A DNA stretch of 60,943 bases from Boseongicola aestuarii (GCF_900184815.1 NZ_FXXQ01000016.1:1-60943), one strand, 5' to 3'; positions 9,352 through 18,022 are shown, numbered from the stretch's first letter. The notes: generated from the sequence alone by a model not told the origin. Made by a program: numbers and translations.

Positions 9352-10770
9352 TCAGGGCAGATACTTCTGCACAAAACCCACAACCCGTTTGACTGTAGGG
9401 TTATCAAAGAGTTTCGGCGAGAAATAGGCCCCCGCTGCACGCTTGTTGATTTCACCATAGGTCGGATAGGGCGCGACCATGGCGGCAACCGCGCTCATCT
9501 TGAGCCCGTTGGCAATCGCCAAAGCCCAGACACCGATCAATTCGCCCGCGTGCATGCCCACAATCGTGGCTCCAACAGGTTTGCCCTTGACCACCATAAC
9601 TTTGATGAACCCGGTTTTCTTGCCTTCCGAGATGGCCCGGTCGTTTTCATTGTAATCAAACCGCGCAACAGTCACAGCGTGATTGCCATGCTCTTTGCGG
9701 GCGTCGGCTTCCGTCAGACCAACTTGCGCCAGTTCCGGATCGGTAAACGTCACCCACGGAATGTGATCCGTGCGCTGCTTTGACGGCAAACCAAACAGCA
9801 TCGAGCGGATCACCACACCGGCGTGATAGCCAGCCACGTGAGTGAACTGCAGCCCGCCCGCCGCATCACCGACCGCATAGACCTTCTTGTTGGTCACCGA
9901 CCGCAAATCGGCCCCCACCTTCACCGCCCGATCATGCGCGACGTTGGCTTTCTCAAGGTCCAGCTTGTCGATATTCACCTTACGGCCAACCGCCATCAAT
10001 AGATGTGAACCAGAATAGGTGCCTTTCGGCGTTTTCACCGAAATCATGCCGTCGGCCTCGGAAATCTCCTCAGCTTGCGCCTCTTCGATGATCTCAACGC
10101 CTTCGCCGCGCAAACTATCAAGAACGACAGCCGCCGCTTCCGGGTCGTCCTTGCCCATGGCCCTTGCGCCTTCAATCACGGTGACCTTCGAGCCGAGCCG
10201 GATATGCGCCTGCGCCATTTCCATCCCAATTGGGCCACCACCGATGATAATCAGGTGGTCTGGCCGCTCGCGCAGGTCGAAAATGTTCTCGTTCGTGTAA
10301 TAGGTGACGTTCCCCACACCCGGAATAGGCGGCACAAACGGCCCCGACCCGGTTGCAATGACGATCCGACGGGCCGTAATGACGGTGTCGCCAGCCTGAA
10401 CCTCGGTCGGACTGATAAACCGGCCAAACTCGCGAATGACACGGACGCCAAAGCCTTCGAAGCGTTCCTGGCTGTCCACAGGTTCAATCGTCTCGATTAC
10501 GCGGCGCACGTGGTCCTTTGCAGCCCCGTAGTTCACCTCGGGCATGACCGGCGACACACCATATTTCTCGCCCGTGCGCATCGCCTGCGCCTGTTTGCCA
10601 GCAGCCAGCAACGCCTTGGAGGGGACACACCCGTAGTTCAGACAATCCCCGCCCATCTTGTGACCTTCGAGGAGAACAACATCCGCGCCCATCTGTGACG
10701 CGCCTGCCGCAATACTCAGACCGCCCGAACCAGCCCCGATAATGAGGACGTCAGCTTTGATACGTTCCAT
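9352..10770 (-). CDS. FAD-dependent pyridine nucleotide-disulfide oxidoreductase, mercuric-reductase-like
   Basis: A 472-residue class I flavoprotein disulfide reductase. FAD motif GAGSGGLSIA is at the N-terminus, redox-active CLNYGC at Cys43/Cys48 (GGDCLNYGCVPSKAL), NAD(P) motif GGGPIGMEMA mid-chain, and a dimerisation domain at the C-terminus. The place of the lipoamide dehydrogenase HPTLSE active-site motif reads YPTYGE, so the catalytic histidine is replaced by tyrosine, as in mercuric reductase-like enzymes. No N-terminal HMA domain or C-terminal vicinal cysteines are present, so mercury reduction is not supported. It is probably co-transcribed with the TVP38-like gene 3 bases upstream. 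Confidence 0.88.
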   Translation of the reverse strand: MERIKADVLIIGAGSGGLSIAAGASQMGADVVLLEGHKMGGDCLNYGCVPSKALLAAGKQAQAMRTGEKYGVSPVMPEVNYGAAKDHVRRVIETIEPVDSQERFEGFGVRVIREFGRFISPTEVQAGDTVITARRIVIATGSGPFVPPIPGVGNVTYYTNENIFDLRERPDHLIIIGGGPIGMEMAQAHIRLGSKVTVIEGARAMGKDDPEAAAVVLDSLRGEGVEIIEEAQAEEISEADGMISVKTPKGTYSGSHLLMAVGRKVNIDKLDLEKANVAHDRAVKVGADLRSVTNKKVYAVGDAAGGLQFTHVAGYHAGVVIRSMLFGLPSKQRTDHIPWVTFTDPELAQVGLTEADARKEHGNHAVTVARFDYNENDRAISEGKKTGFIKVMVVKGKPVGATIVGMHAGELIGVWALAIANGLKMSAVAAMVAPYPTYGEINKRAAGAYFSPKLFDNPTVKRVVGFVQKYLP

Positions 10771-10773
10771 GCC

Positions 10774-11511
10774 TCAGATGCCTTTCTTGCCGCGCACGGC
10801 CTTCAGAATGATGGGAAGGGTTGCAAGCGCACACAGTCCAAGGATCGGCAGCAGAATGTGCGGTTCGAAGATGATACCCAGATTCGGGGTTTCACCTCTG
10901 GCAAAAACTTCCCCCAGACCAGCGCCAACCGACGTGTAGACGACCGCACCCGGAATAATTCCGAGAAAAGTCGTAACGACGAAGCGGAATACCGGAACGC
11001 CGACCAGCGCGGGCACCAGATTGGCCACAAAGAACGGAACAGCCGGAACAAGGCGGATCAGGAACAAAGCCTCCCACTGGTTGTCGTCAATCGCCGTCTT
11101 GATCTTCTTTACCGCACCTTGAGACGAATCCATTTTGGCGCTCAGCTTTTCGCCCAGCCCCCATTGGGCCGCGAGAAAAATAATCGTCGCGCCAATCGTC
11201 GCGCCGGTGATGTTGAATAATGCCCCAGGAAAAGTCGCGAACAAAAAGCCACCCGTCAGCGTTGCGATCGTGGCCCCCGGCAGCGAAAACGCGACAATCA
11301 CGACATAGGCCAGAATGAATGCCACAACCGTAAGCAAGTAGTTCGCATCCCTGAAGGCAATCAGCGCCTCGCGGTTTTGCACAAGTGCATCGAAGCTCAG
11401 ATAATCGCGCAGCGTAAACGCCCCGATAGCGGCAACCAGCAGAATCCCGATAAGCGGCAATCTGCGCATAAAATCACTCTTTTCTCGAGGAGGGGCGGTC
11501 ATATCGGACAT
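10774..11511 (-). CDS. TVP38/TMEM64 family membrane protein
   Basis: A 245-residue inner-membrane protein of the DedA/SNARE-associated (VTT) superfamily. It has several membrane segments and the conserved glycine/proline-rich re-entrant motifs, for example FSLPGATIATLTGGFLF and RLVPAVPFFVANLVPALVGV. Such proteins are linked to lipid scrambling and membrane homeostasis. Pairing of a VTT protein with a mercuric-reductase-like flavoprotein is common in bacteria and suggests a shared redox or membrane role (inference). It is the first gene of the minus-strand operon. An alternative start lies three codons in (11502). Confidence 0.88.
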   Translation of the reverse strand: MSDMTAPPREKSDFMRRLPLIGILLVAAIGAFTLRDYLSFDALVQNREALIAFRDANYLLTVVAFILAYVVIVAFSLPGATIATLTGGFLFATFPGALFNITGATIGATIIFLAAQWGLGEKLSAKMDSSQGAVKKIKTAIDDNQWEALFLIRLVPAVPFFVANLVPALVGVPVFRFVVTTFLGIIPGAVVYTSVGAGLGEVFARGETPNLGIIFEPHILLPILGLCALATLPIILKAVRGKKGI

Positions 11512-11701
11512 TCCAGTGGCTTTCTGCTTGTGTCTGTTGTTGTGGCAGAAGATGTGGAGACGTGGACCAGATTGTCAGGGCGATCACGGCTGCTTGAAGA
11601 CGGGTGAGGCTTTCGCACGTGTTTCACCCCCAAAGAGCCGTGACTGAAACATTTGCAACACGAATTCGGCCGGTTTGTTGCAATTCGGGGGCTTGCTGGC
11701 G

Positions 11702-11730
11702 TTGACTTGCCCGCGCGATCCACTTAGAGA
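11702..11730 (+). promoter_or_regulatory. Sigma70-type promoter for rpmH
   Basis: TTGACT (11702-11707), a 17-base spacer, then TAGAGA (11725-11730), about 68 bases upstream of the rpmH ATG. The match and spacing fit a strong housekeeping promoter. It was judged by eye, with no start-site data. Confidence 0.7.
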
Positions 11731-11797
11731 CCGGGCTTCGAAACACATCTGGCGCGAATCCGTTCGGGATTTGCCCCATTAGATCCGGAGATTAGCG

Positions 11798-11932
11798 ATG
11801 AAGCGCACATTTCAACCGTCAAACCTGGTCCGCAAGCGGCGCCACGGTTTCCGCGCGCGGATGGCAACGAAAGCGGGCCGCAAGATTATCAACGCCCGTC
11901 GCGCCCGCGGCCGGAAGTCGCTGACCGCGTAA
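11798..11932 (+). CDS. rpmH: 50S ribosomal protein L34
   Basis: A 44-residue L34: [18 protein letters not shown] then a basic C-terminus ending RGRKSLTA. Length and sequence are normal for the family. A GGAG site precedes the ATG. It heads the conserved rpmH-rnpA-yidD group. Unlike in many bacteria, dnaA is not next to it here, and yidC lies 11 kb away. Confidence 0.97.
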   Translation: MKRTFQPSNLVRKRRHGFRARMATKAGRKIINARRARGRKSLTA

Positions 11933-12011
11933 AGCCATTGCGACAGAACTTCGGTAGAGCCGCCGCGGGCAACCGCTGGCGGTTTTGTCGTTTCCGGGAG
12001 TAACCTGCCTC

Positions 12012-12356
12012 ATGTCCCTGCCCGGCCTCACCATCCTGAACAAACGCGCCGACTTTTTGGCGGCAGCCCGCGCGCGTCGGGTCTCTAAGCCCGCCTTTAC
12101 AGTGCAAATGCGCAATTCCGGTGCCTCGGACGATATCCGCGTCGGTTTCACCTGCTCCAAGAAAGTCGGAAACGCCGTCGCCCGCAACCGTGCCAAACGG
12201 CGCTTGCGGGAAGCGGCACGCCTGATCCTTGCCCCACAGGGCAAAGCCGGGTTTGACTATGTTCTGATCGGCCGCCGCGACACGACGGCAACGCATCCGT
12301 TTGACAGGCTGTGCCATGATCTCGAAGCGGCGCTTGCTGAACTGCACGCAACATGA
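12012..12356 (+). CDS. rnpA: Ribonuclease P protein component
   Basis: A 114-residue RnpA, the protein cofactor of the ribozyme that trims tRNA 5' ends. The family signature RVGFTCSKKVGNAVARNRAK lies near residues 40-60, followed by RRLREAARL. The ATG at 12012 is preferred (SLPGLTILNKRADFL is the usual N-terminus) over an upstream TTG at 11985. A GGGAG site lies about 12 bases upstream, rather far. Its stop codon overlaps the yidD start (ATGA), so the two are coupled. Confidence 0.95.
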   Translation: MSLPGLTILNKRADFLAAARARRVSKPAFTVQMRNSGASDDIRVGFTCSKKVGNAVARNRAKRRLREAARLILAPQGKAGFDYVLIGRRDTTATHPFDRLCHDLEAALAELHAT

Positions 12357-12583
12357 GCCCCTTCGCCCGCATCTTCGCCCTTCCCGTTCAGGCCTATCGC
12401 CTGATATTTAGCCCATGGGTCGGCTTCAACTGCCGCTATCACCCGACCTGCTCGGCCTACGCCCTGGAAGCACTGGAAAAGCATGGTGCGCTAAAAGGCA
12501 TGTACCTGACGGTCAAACGCATCGGACGCTGCCACCCGTGGGGTGGAACCGGCATCGACAACGTGCCACCCAAAGACCCCTAA
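12353..12583 (+). CDS. yidD: Membrane protein insertion efficiency factor YidD
   Basis: A 76-residue YidD: amphipathic N-terminus (MSPFARIFALPVQAYRL), the conserved core FNCRYHPTCSAYALEAL, and a GRCHPWGGTGIDNVP end. It is thought to assist YidC-mediated insertion at the inner membrane. It overlaps rnpA by 4 bases. In many alphaproteobacteria yidC follows directly; here about 11 kb of other genes separate them. Confidence 0.96.
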   Translation: MSPFARIFALPVQAYRLIFSPWVGFNCRYHPTCSAYALEALEKHGALKGMYLTVKRIGRCHPWGGTGIDNVPPKDP

Positions 12584-12618
12584 CCACGCAACTAGGCTTG
12601 TGTGACGAGGATGCTTTC

Positions 12619-13075
12619 CTACTCTGACCAAAGCGCATGAAGCACGGCGGCCTGATCTCGGAAATCCTCCTCCAGCACATCACATCCCGTCGCCGGATCG
12701 TCCAGCGGCGCACCCCAAGGCGATACGTGCAATCGCGGGTCTTCCGCCTGCAAAACATAGATCTTCTGAATGATCCGTGACGCGGCACGCTTCAGCGAGC
12801 CATCCCCCGTGCGCCTCAGCATCATCAACCCCACGCGCAGCGCCTCAATCTCTTCAAGGTCGAAATACAAAGGCGGCAGAACATAGCCCCGCCGCATCAC
12901 ATAGCCGACCGCCGCCTCGCCCTCGGTCGGGATACGCTTCGCCTGCAATGCAGCGACATCGCGATCTATCGTGCGCTTGGACACTTCCAAAGTCTCGGCC
13001 AGTGCTTCAGTCGATATCGGCCCCCGCGCAGCGTGCAAAATGGATGACTTCAAACATGCGCGTGATGCGGGGCAC
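12619..13075 (-). pseudogene. YafY-type HTH transcriptional regulator, frameshifted and lacking WYL domain
   Basis: The body of the protein (GPISTEALAETLEVSKRT, then an EIEALRVGL segment) matches helix-turn-helix regulators of the YafY/DeoR-like family. The expected N-terminus, VPRITRMFEVIHFARC, lies in another frame and starts at a GTG (13073-13075) preceded by AAGGAGG. Removing one base in the G-rich run near 13035-13045 would join it to RGPIST. The chain also stops after about 150 residues, before any WYL sensor domain. So it is probably a doubly damaged gene, or a sequence error plus a naturally short form. A frame on the same strand open from 13179 gives an N-terminus unlike the family and is not believed. 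Confidence 0.65.
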
Positions 13076-13121
13076 CGGACCAGTCCTCCTTCGACCTGTT
13101 GATGACACTCTAGCAGACCCT

Positions 13122-13141
13122 GCTGACACAGGTCTGTCAGC
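13122..13141. promoter_or_regulatory. Inverted-repeat operator between YafY-type gene and small ORF
   Basis: A perfect inverted repeat GCTGACA-CAGGTC-TGTCAGC (7-base arms, 6-base spacer) in the divergent gap. It lies 46 bases upstream of the regulator's GTG and 40 bases upstream of the small plus-strand gene. A palindrome in a divergent gap next to an HTH gene is the usual place for its autoregulatory operator; binding is inferred. Confidence 0.6.
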
Positions 13142-13181
13142 GAGGATCTGGTCAGGTCCTTCAAACAACCGGAGACCACCT

Positions 13182-13307
13182 ATGACCTACTACGATCATG
13201 CCGTCGCAATGGCATTTCGCCTCGGTCGGTGGGCCGAGCCACCTGCTCCGGAACGTGCGCGGCGCACCACCTTGTGGCAACGTCTCACTCGCCGAGGATT
13301 ATTTTGA
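13182..13307 (+). CDS. Small hypothetical protein divergent from YafY-type regulator
   Basis: A 41-residue basic peptide, MTYYDHAVAMAFRLGRWAEP to LWQRLTRRGLF. The ATG has a GGAG site 7 bases upstream and sits just downstream of the inverted-repeat operator, which supports a real regulated gene. No family was recognised. Its last 23 bases overlap the end of the convergent transglycosylase gene. It is too short for confident homology. Confidence 0.5.
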   Translation: MTYYDHAVAMAFRLGRWAEPPAPERARRTTLWQRLTRRGLF

Positions 13308-13848
13308 CATAGTCGCGTGTTTCCGAATACGGCGGGACATCGCCGTATTGCTCGACCGCGCCCGGTCCGGCGTTGTAGGCCGCCAAAGCCAGACGCCATG
13401 ACCGAAACCGCGCGTATTGCTGCGCAAGATAGCGCGCGCCCCCTTCGAGGTTTTCGCTGGGATCGTCCGGGTCAACTTTCAGCAATCGCGCCGTCTCAGG
13501 CATCAACTGAGCAAGTCCACGCGCGCCCTTGGGCGATACCGCACGAATATTCCAGCGCGACTCCTGATCCACGAGGCGCAAAAAGATGTTCTCAGGCACA
13601 TTATAGCGCCGCGCCGCGCCGCGCGCTTCTTTCAACAGCGCCCCCCGATAAGTCCCGGTATACGCCGGAACGCTGACTGACTCGTCGGGGCGATAGCGTT
13701 CGGAGTGTGAATACTGCTGGGCGGCCCGACCATCGAGAACCTGCAACTTGCGCTCGAACCGCGCCATTGCGTCAGAGACATCGCTTGCAACGGCGGGGCT
13801 CGCAACCGCGATGCAAAATACCGTCACTGTCCCCCAAAACCCGTGCAA
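13285..13848 (-). CDS. Lytic transglycosylase (SLT domain)
   Basis: A 187-residue exported murein hydrolase. It has a signal peptide (cleavage near ASPAVASD), about 50 variable residues, then an SLT domain: catalytic Glu near residue 96 in RLVDQESRWN, followed by SPKGARGLAQLMPETA, the LEGGARYLAQQ helix and AAYNAGPGAVEQYG. It cleaves peptidoglycan between MurNAc and GlcNAc, giving anhydro ends. It is of MltE/Slt-like type and small. It stands alone on the minus strand, and its 3' end overlaps the small plus-strand gene by 23 bases. Confidence 0.92.
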   Translation of the reverse strand: MHGFWGTVTVFCIAVASPAVASDVSDAMARFERKLQVLDGRAAQQYSHSERYRPDESVSVPAYTGTYRGALLKEARGAARRYNVPENIFLRLVDQESRWNIRAVSPKGARGLAQLMPETARLLKVDPDDPSENLEGGARYLAQQYARFRSWRLALAAYNAGPGAVEQYGDVPPYSETRDYVKIILGE

Positions 13849-13990
13849 ACCAAGCCACTCCGAAAACCACCCACCGACTTTAATCGTTTTTTGCCGAATA
13901 TCCAGCCTGACGGGACTTCACGCACTGTTAACCCTGAGAACCCATGTGTAACCTCGCGCAAGGTTTTTGAGATTCGTCGGGAGGCAAGAC

Positions 13991-14479
13991 ATGGCAGGAT
14001 CAGTCAACAAGGTTATACTGGTGGGCAATCTGGGGCGAGACCCCGAAGTGCGCACGTTTCAGAACGGCGGCAAGGTCTGCAACCTGCGGATCGCAACGTC
14101 GGAGAACTGGAAAGACCGCAACACGGGCGAACGTAAAGAGCGCACCGAATGGCACTCGGTTGCCATCTTCAACGAAAACCTCGCGCGCCTTGCCGAGCAA
14201 TATCTGCGCAAAGGCTCCAAGGTTTATATCGAAGGCAAGCTTGAAACCCGGAAATGGCAGGACCAATCCGGTCAGGACCGCTACTCGACCGAAGTTGTAC
14301 TGCGCCCATATGCAGGCGAACTGACCTTCCTCGACACTCGCAGCGAGGGCGGCGGAGGGGGCGGCAGTTACGGCGATGACCGTGGCGGCGGCTACGATGA
14401 CCGCTCCAGCTACGGAGGCGGTGGCTCAAGCCAGCCGGCACCGGCAGGCGGCGATCTGGATGACGAAATCCCGTTCTGA
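13991..14479 (+). CDS. ssb: Single-stranded DNA-binding protein
   Basis: A 162-residue SSB: OB fold from residue 5 ([16 protein letters not shown], then a [15 protein letters not shown] segment), a glycine-rich linker near residues 115-150, and the acidic tip DLDDEIPF that recruits repair and replication proteins. The ATG at 13991 follows GGGAGG; a frame extension from 13967 is not needed. About 40-50 bases upstream, GAAC-N7-TAAC (13938-13952) is one base off the alphaproteobacterial SOS box GAAC-N7-GAAC, so LexA control is possible but weakly supported. Confidence 0.96.
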   Translation: MAGSVNKVILVGNLGRDPEVRTFQNGGKVCNLRIATSENWKDRNTGERKERTEWHSVAIFNENLARLAEQYLRKGSKVYIEGKLETRKWQDQSGQDRYSTEVVLRPYAGELTFLDTRSEGGGGGGSYGDDRGGGYDDRSSYGGGGSSQPAPAGGDLDDEIPF

Positions 14480-14552
14480 TCCGAGCATTTGTTGAACGAA
14501 GTCGGCGCTTCTATGGCGCCAACACCGGTTATGGCGGGATCGTCCGGCGACG

Positions 14553-15671
14553 CTAGCAGTCGCGCAGCGCATCCTGCAAAACCCCGTGAACGATATCCCG
14601 GGGTATGTCGCTGGTCACAAACGCCTCGCCGATGCCGCGCACCATGATATAGCGTAGCGCGCCATCCACGACCTTCTTGTCCTGCCCCATCAAATGCAGC
14701 AGCCCGTCTGCGTCCGGCAAATCACCAGCGATATCGCGCAAATCGGTCTTCATTCCCATCGCCTTCAGATGAGCACGCACCCGACTTGGGTCCTCTTGCG
14801 AACAAAGTCCCGCCCGCGCGGAAACCTCGAACGCCAAGGCGCAGCCGATCGCCACTCCCTCTCCGTGCAAAAGCCGGTCCGAATACCCTGTCGCCGCCTC
14901 CAGCGCATGACAAAATGTGTGCCCAAGGTTCAACAAGGCGCGGTCGCCCTGCTCGGTCTCGTCGCGCTCGACGATATCGGCCTTCATCTGCACCGACACC
15001 CGCACCGCCTCTGCGCGTAAGTCAGCGTCGCCCTTGGCCATGGAGTGAGCGTTCTTTTCAAGCCACTGAAAGAAATCAGCATTCCCCAAAAGCCCGTATT
15101 TGACGACTTCCCCATAGCCCGCCAGAAAATCGCGCGCCGTCAGCGTCTCAAGCAAATCAACGTCCGCCAGGACCAGCGAAGGTTGATGGAACGCGCCGAC
15201 AAGGTTCTTGCCATGGGACGTGTTGATCCCGGTCTTTCCGCCAACCGAACTGTCCACCTGCGCCAAAAGCGACGTCGGAACCTGTACGAACCGCAAACCC
15301 CGTCGCGTAATGGCCGACGCGAACCCGACAAGATCTCCGATCACACCGCCACCCAGCGCCACAACCACATCGCGCCGCTCAAACCGCTCTTCCAGCAACC
15401 ACTCGACAGTGCGGGAAAGGTTCTCCCAGTTCTTCGTGCCCTCGCCCGGTGGCAGAGACAGAGCGGACATCGTGATCCCAGCCGCCTCAAGCCCCGCCTT
15501 CAATCCCGCCAGATGCAACGCGCCGACGCGATCCTCTGTCACTACTGCCACATGTTTGCGCTGCAAAAGCGGTGCAATTTCGGCACCCGCCCGGCTTAAC
15601 AGATCTGTGCCGATGCGCACGTCATAGGCACGGTCTCCCAACGGGACATGGACGGTGTGGCTGGTGGTCAT
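14553..15671 (-). CDS. aroB: 3-dehydroquinate synthase
   Basis: A 372-residue AroB, second step of the shikimate pathway: converts DAHP to 3-dehydroquinate with NAD and a divalent metal. Motifs are the NAD-binding GGGVIGDLVGFAS, the PTSLLAQVDSSVGGKTGIN segment, and metal-binding HGEGVAIG and NLGHTFCHALE histidines. It starts at 15671, overlapping aroK by 4 bases, the common aroKB pair. Length is normal. Confidence 0.96.
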   Translation of the reverse strand: MTTSHTVHVPLGDRAYDVRIGTDLLSRAGAEIAPLLQRKHVAVVTEDRVGALHLAGLKAGLEAAGITMSALSLPPGEGTKNWENLSRTVEWLLEERFERRDVVVALGGGVIGDLVGFASAITRRGLRFVQVPTSLLAQVDSSVGGKTGINTSHGKNLVGAFHQPSLVLADVDLLETLTARDFLAGYGEVVKYGLLGNADFFQWLEKNAHSMAKGDADLRAEAVRVSVQMKADIVERDETEQGDRALLNLGHTFCHALEAATGYSDRLLHGEGVAIGCALAFEVSARAGLCSQEDPSRVRAHLKAMGMKTDLRDIAGDLPDADGLLHLMGQDKKVVDGALRYIMVRGIGEAFVTSDIPRDIVHGVLQDALRDC

Positions 15672-16216
15672 CGGATTTCCCTAAGAACGTCGGGGCGGCC
15701 CAGAAGGGCCTCGATCACTTTGTCGGTCATTTGCTCGATCGAATAATCCTCGCGGGCGTCGACCGCCAGTTCCGCCTTGGCGTATTCAGGCTCGCGCGTG
15801 GCACAAAGGGTCGCCAGCGTGGCGCGAGGATCATCTGTCATCAAAAGAGGCCGCGTGGTCTTGTGGCGCACGCGGCTCCACAACAACTCGATATCGGCCC
15901 GTAACCAGACCGCAACGCCACGCTTCGCGATGGCCTCTCGGTTTGCGGCCCTCAAGAACGCGCCCCCGCCTGTCGACAAGACGCCAACCTCGGTTTCCAG
16001 AAGACGCGCAATGACCTGCGCCTCCTTCTGCCGGAAAAACGCCTCGTCATAGGCCTCAAAAATCTCCGCGATGGTCATGTTCGCCGCGGCTTCGATCTCG
16101 GCGTCACTGTCGAGAAACGGCACACCAAGCCTGCGCGCCAAAGCCGTGCCAATCGCGGATTTTCCCGACCCCATCATGCCCACAAGGGCAACTGTTTTTT
16201 TAAGTTGGAATGGCAA
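15668..16216 (-). CDS. aroK: Shikimate kinase
   Basis: A 182-residue kinase that phosphorylates shikimate. Walker A is GMMGSGKS (about residues 13-20), the shikimate-binding motif is FLDSDAEIE, then STGGGAFLR and the lid RVRHKTTRPLL. It is the first gene of the aroKB operon and ends in an ATGA overlap with aroB. Confidence 0.95.
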   Translation of the reverse strand: MPFQLKKTVALVGMMGSGKSAIGTALARRLGVPFLDSDAEIEAAANMTIAEIFEAYDEAFFRQKEAQVIARLLETEVGVLSTGGGAFLRAANREAIAKRGVAVWLRADIELLWSRVRHKTTRPLLMTDDPRATLATLCATREPEYAKAELAVDAREDYSIEQMTDKVIEALLGRPDVLREIR

Positions 16217-16359
16217 AACGGCAGCGTCCCGCTTATCTTTTCAGTTCATTGGTCTGAATGGCGTGATCTTGCCGAAAAGACCAGTTATAAATGGAACATG
16301 AGAACCGTGAACAAGCGGCAGGGGGCCCGCCAAGGGTCAGAGGCAAAAGGGTAATTTGG

Positions 16360-16494
16360 ATGCTCCGTTTATTGAAGCTCCTGTTCGTCCTGGTGGTGCT
16401 GATCGCCGTGACGGTCATTGGATATGCATATCTGGGCGATTTACGACCCGATCAACAGGATGTGAGCGAACCAGTTGAGCTGGACACGAACTAG
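16360..16494 (+). CDS. Small single-span membrane protein
   Basis: A 44-residue protein: MLRLLKLLFVLVVLIAVTVI forms one membrane span, followed by GYAYLGDLRPDQQDV and an acidic tail. The ATG at 16360 is chosen because AAGGG lies 8 bases upstream; a longer frame from 16291 lacks a ribosome site. Its last 20 bases overlap the next gene. From its position it may act with the exported protein encoded next; the function is unknown. Confidence 0.7.
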   Translation: MLRLLKLLFVLVVLIAVTVIGYAYLGDLRPDQQDVSEPVELDTN

Positions 16495-18022
16495 ACTGGC
16501 GGCGCTCATTCTGGCGCTGGCAACCGAACCACTAGCCGCGCAAGCGGCGCAAAGTGGCGCGGGCGAACCGCTATCGGCCATCGACTGGCTGTCGGACTCG
16601 GTTTCCGTGCCTTCGCCTGTTATTCCTCCACCGCCGGTTGCCCCGCCCGCCGCGCCTGTGCCCCCCGTTACGGTCCTGCCACTTGGCGCGCCGGTCGCGG
16701 ATGATGCGGGCCTCTTTCCTGCCAGCGATATCGGCCTTGAAACCGACCTTTGGGGCGGCAGCTCCGCCAAAGACCTGGCGCGCGCCTTTCTTGCTGTCCC
16801 CGAAATTTCCACGCCAACCTTGCGCGCTTATTTCGCGTCGCTCGCGCTGGCGCAACTCGACTCGCCCATCGATGCCGCCGTCGACAACAGCCTCTTTCTT
16901 GCGCGGCTCGACACTCTGCTGTCCCTTGCCAGACTCACCGAAGCCGAAGCTCTGATCGAAGCAGCCGGCCCGCCCGAACCGCAATACTTCCGCCGCACCT
17001 TCGACATCGCTCTCTTGAAAAGCACTGAAAACGCGGCATGCGAGATCATCGCAACCAACCCCGACATCTCGCCCACTTTTCCTGCGCGTATTTTCTGCCT
17101 CGCGCGCAACGGCGAATGGGATGTCGCCGCCTTGACCCTTGGCACCGCCGAGGCGCTGGGAATACTCTCGGAAACCGAAGACCAGCTTCTCCTGCACTTC
17201 CTCGACCCCGAACTCTTCGAGGACGAGGAACTATTGCCGCGTCCGCAATCGCTTTCACCCCTGCTGTTCCGCCTTTACGAGGCCATCGGCGAACGTCCCT
17301 CAACGGACACCTTGCCCATTGCTTTTGCCGTAGCCGATCTGTCGGAAACCGTCGGATGGAGAGTGCGGATTCGTGCAGCCGAGCGTTTGACCGCAGCCGG
17401 CGCCCTGCCACCCGAAGACCTTCTGGGGATCATATCAAACCGCCGCCCGTCCGCCTCTGGCGGTATCTGGAGCCGCGTGGCCGCGATCCAGTCCTTGCGC
17501 GCCGCTCTTTCGAATCGCAACAGCGCACAGATCAGCCGAGCCCTGCCCGCGGCATGGGATGCCGCAGTATCGGCTGGCTATCACGCCGCACTCGCGCCTT
17601 GGATCGCAAAGCGTTTGCAGGGCATTTCGCTGGAGAGGCAGGCCCATCACACCGCCTTCGAGGTGGCACTGTTCAGCAACGACATCGACATGGCGCGCCG
17701 GTATGCAGGATCTTCGCAGGACGACCAGACGCTGCTCGCCATTCTGACGGATACCCCCTTTGAAATGCGCAACGCTACGCCCCTCACCGTCGCGGTGCGG
17801 CGCAGCCTGTCCGGCCTGCCGCCCAGCGAAAGCTATCGAATGCTGCTGCGCTCCAACCGTTCCGGCGAAGCCCTGTTGAAAGCCATCGGAGTGCTTGCCG
17901 AAGGTGCCGACGCCGACCCGGCGGCGGTCTCCGATGCGATTTCGCTTTTGAAAACGCTGGGACTTGACGACTTGTCACGACGCGTTGCCGCCGAACTTCT
18001 GTTGGAAAACAGTCAGATATGA
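16475..18022 (+). CDS. Exported hypothetical protein upstream of xerD
   Basis: A 515-residue protein with no enzyme motif I recognise. It begins at a TTG (16475) inside the preceding gene, followed by a signal-like segment (TRLAALILALATEPLAAQA). A proline-rich stretch lies near residues 47-68, and the rest is rich in alanine and leucine helices, reminiscent of helical repeat proteins. No ATG lies near, so the TTG start with translational coupling is the best choice. It overlaps xerD by 4 bases (ATGA). Confidence 0.75.
   Translation: MSWTRTRLAALILALATEPLAAQAAQSGAGEPLSAIDWLSDSVSVPSPVIPPPPVAPPAAPVPPVTVLPLGAPVADDAGLFPASDIGLETDLWGGSSAKDLARAFLAVPEISTPTLRAYFASLALAQLDSPIDAAVDNSLFLARLDTLLSLARLTEAEALIEAAGPPEPQYFRRTFDIALLKSTENAACEIIATNPDISPTFPARIFCLARNGEWDVAALTLGTAEALGILSETEDQLLLHFLDPELFEDEELLPRPQSLSPLLFRLYEAIGERPSTDTLPIAFAVADLSETVGWRVRIRAAERLTAAGALPPEDLLGIISNRRPSASGGIWSRVAAIQSLRAALSNRNSAQISRALPAAWDAAVSAGYHAALAPWIAKRLQGISLERQAHHTAFEVALFSNDIDMARRYAGSSQDDQTLLAILTDTPFEMRNATPLTVAVRRSLSGLPPSESYRMLLRSNRSGEALLKAIGVLAEGADADPAAVSDAISLLKTLGLDDLSRRVAAELLLENSQI

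Noticed and set aside
10770-10774. Mercury resistance module
   Set aside because: The reductase-like protein lacks the HMA domain and C-terminal cysteine pair of MerA, and no merR, merT or merP genes are present.
11702-12583. Replication origin near rpmH-rnpA
   Set aside because: No dnaA gene, no cluster of DnaA boxes and no AT-rich unwinding region were seen.
13938-13952. LexA box upstream of ssb
   Set aside because: GAAC-N7-TAAC is one base off the alphaproteobacterial consensus and short; mentioned with the gene but not listed as a site.
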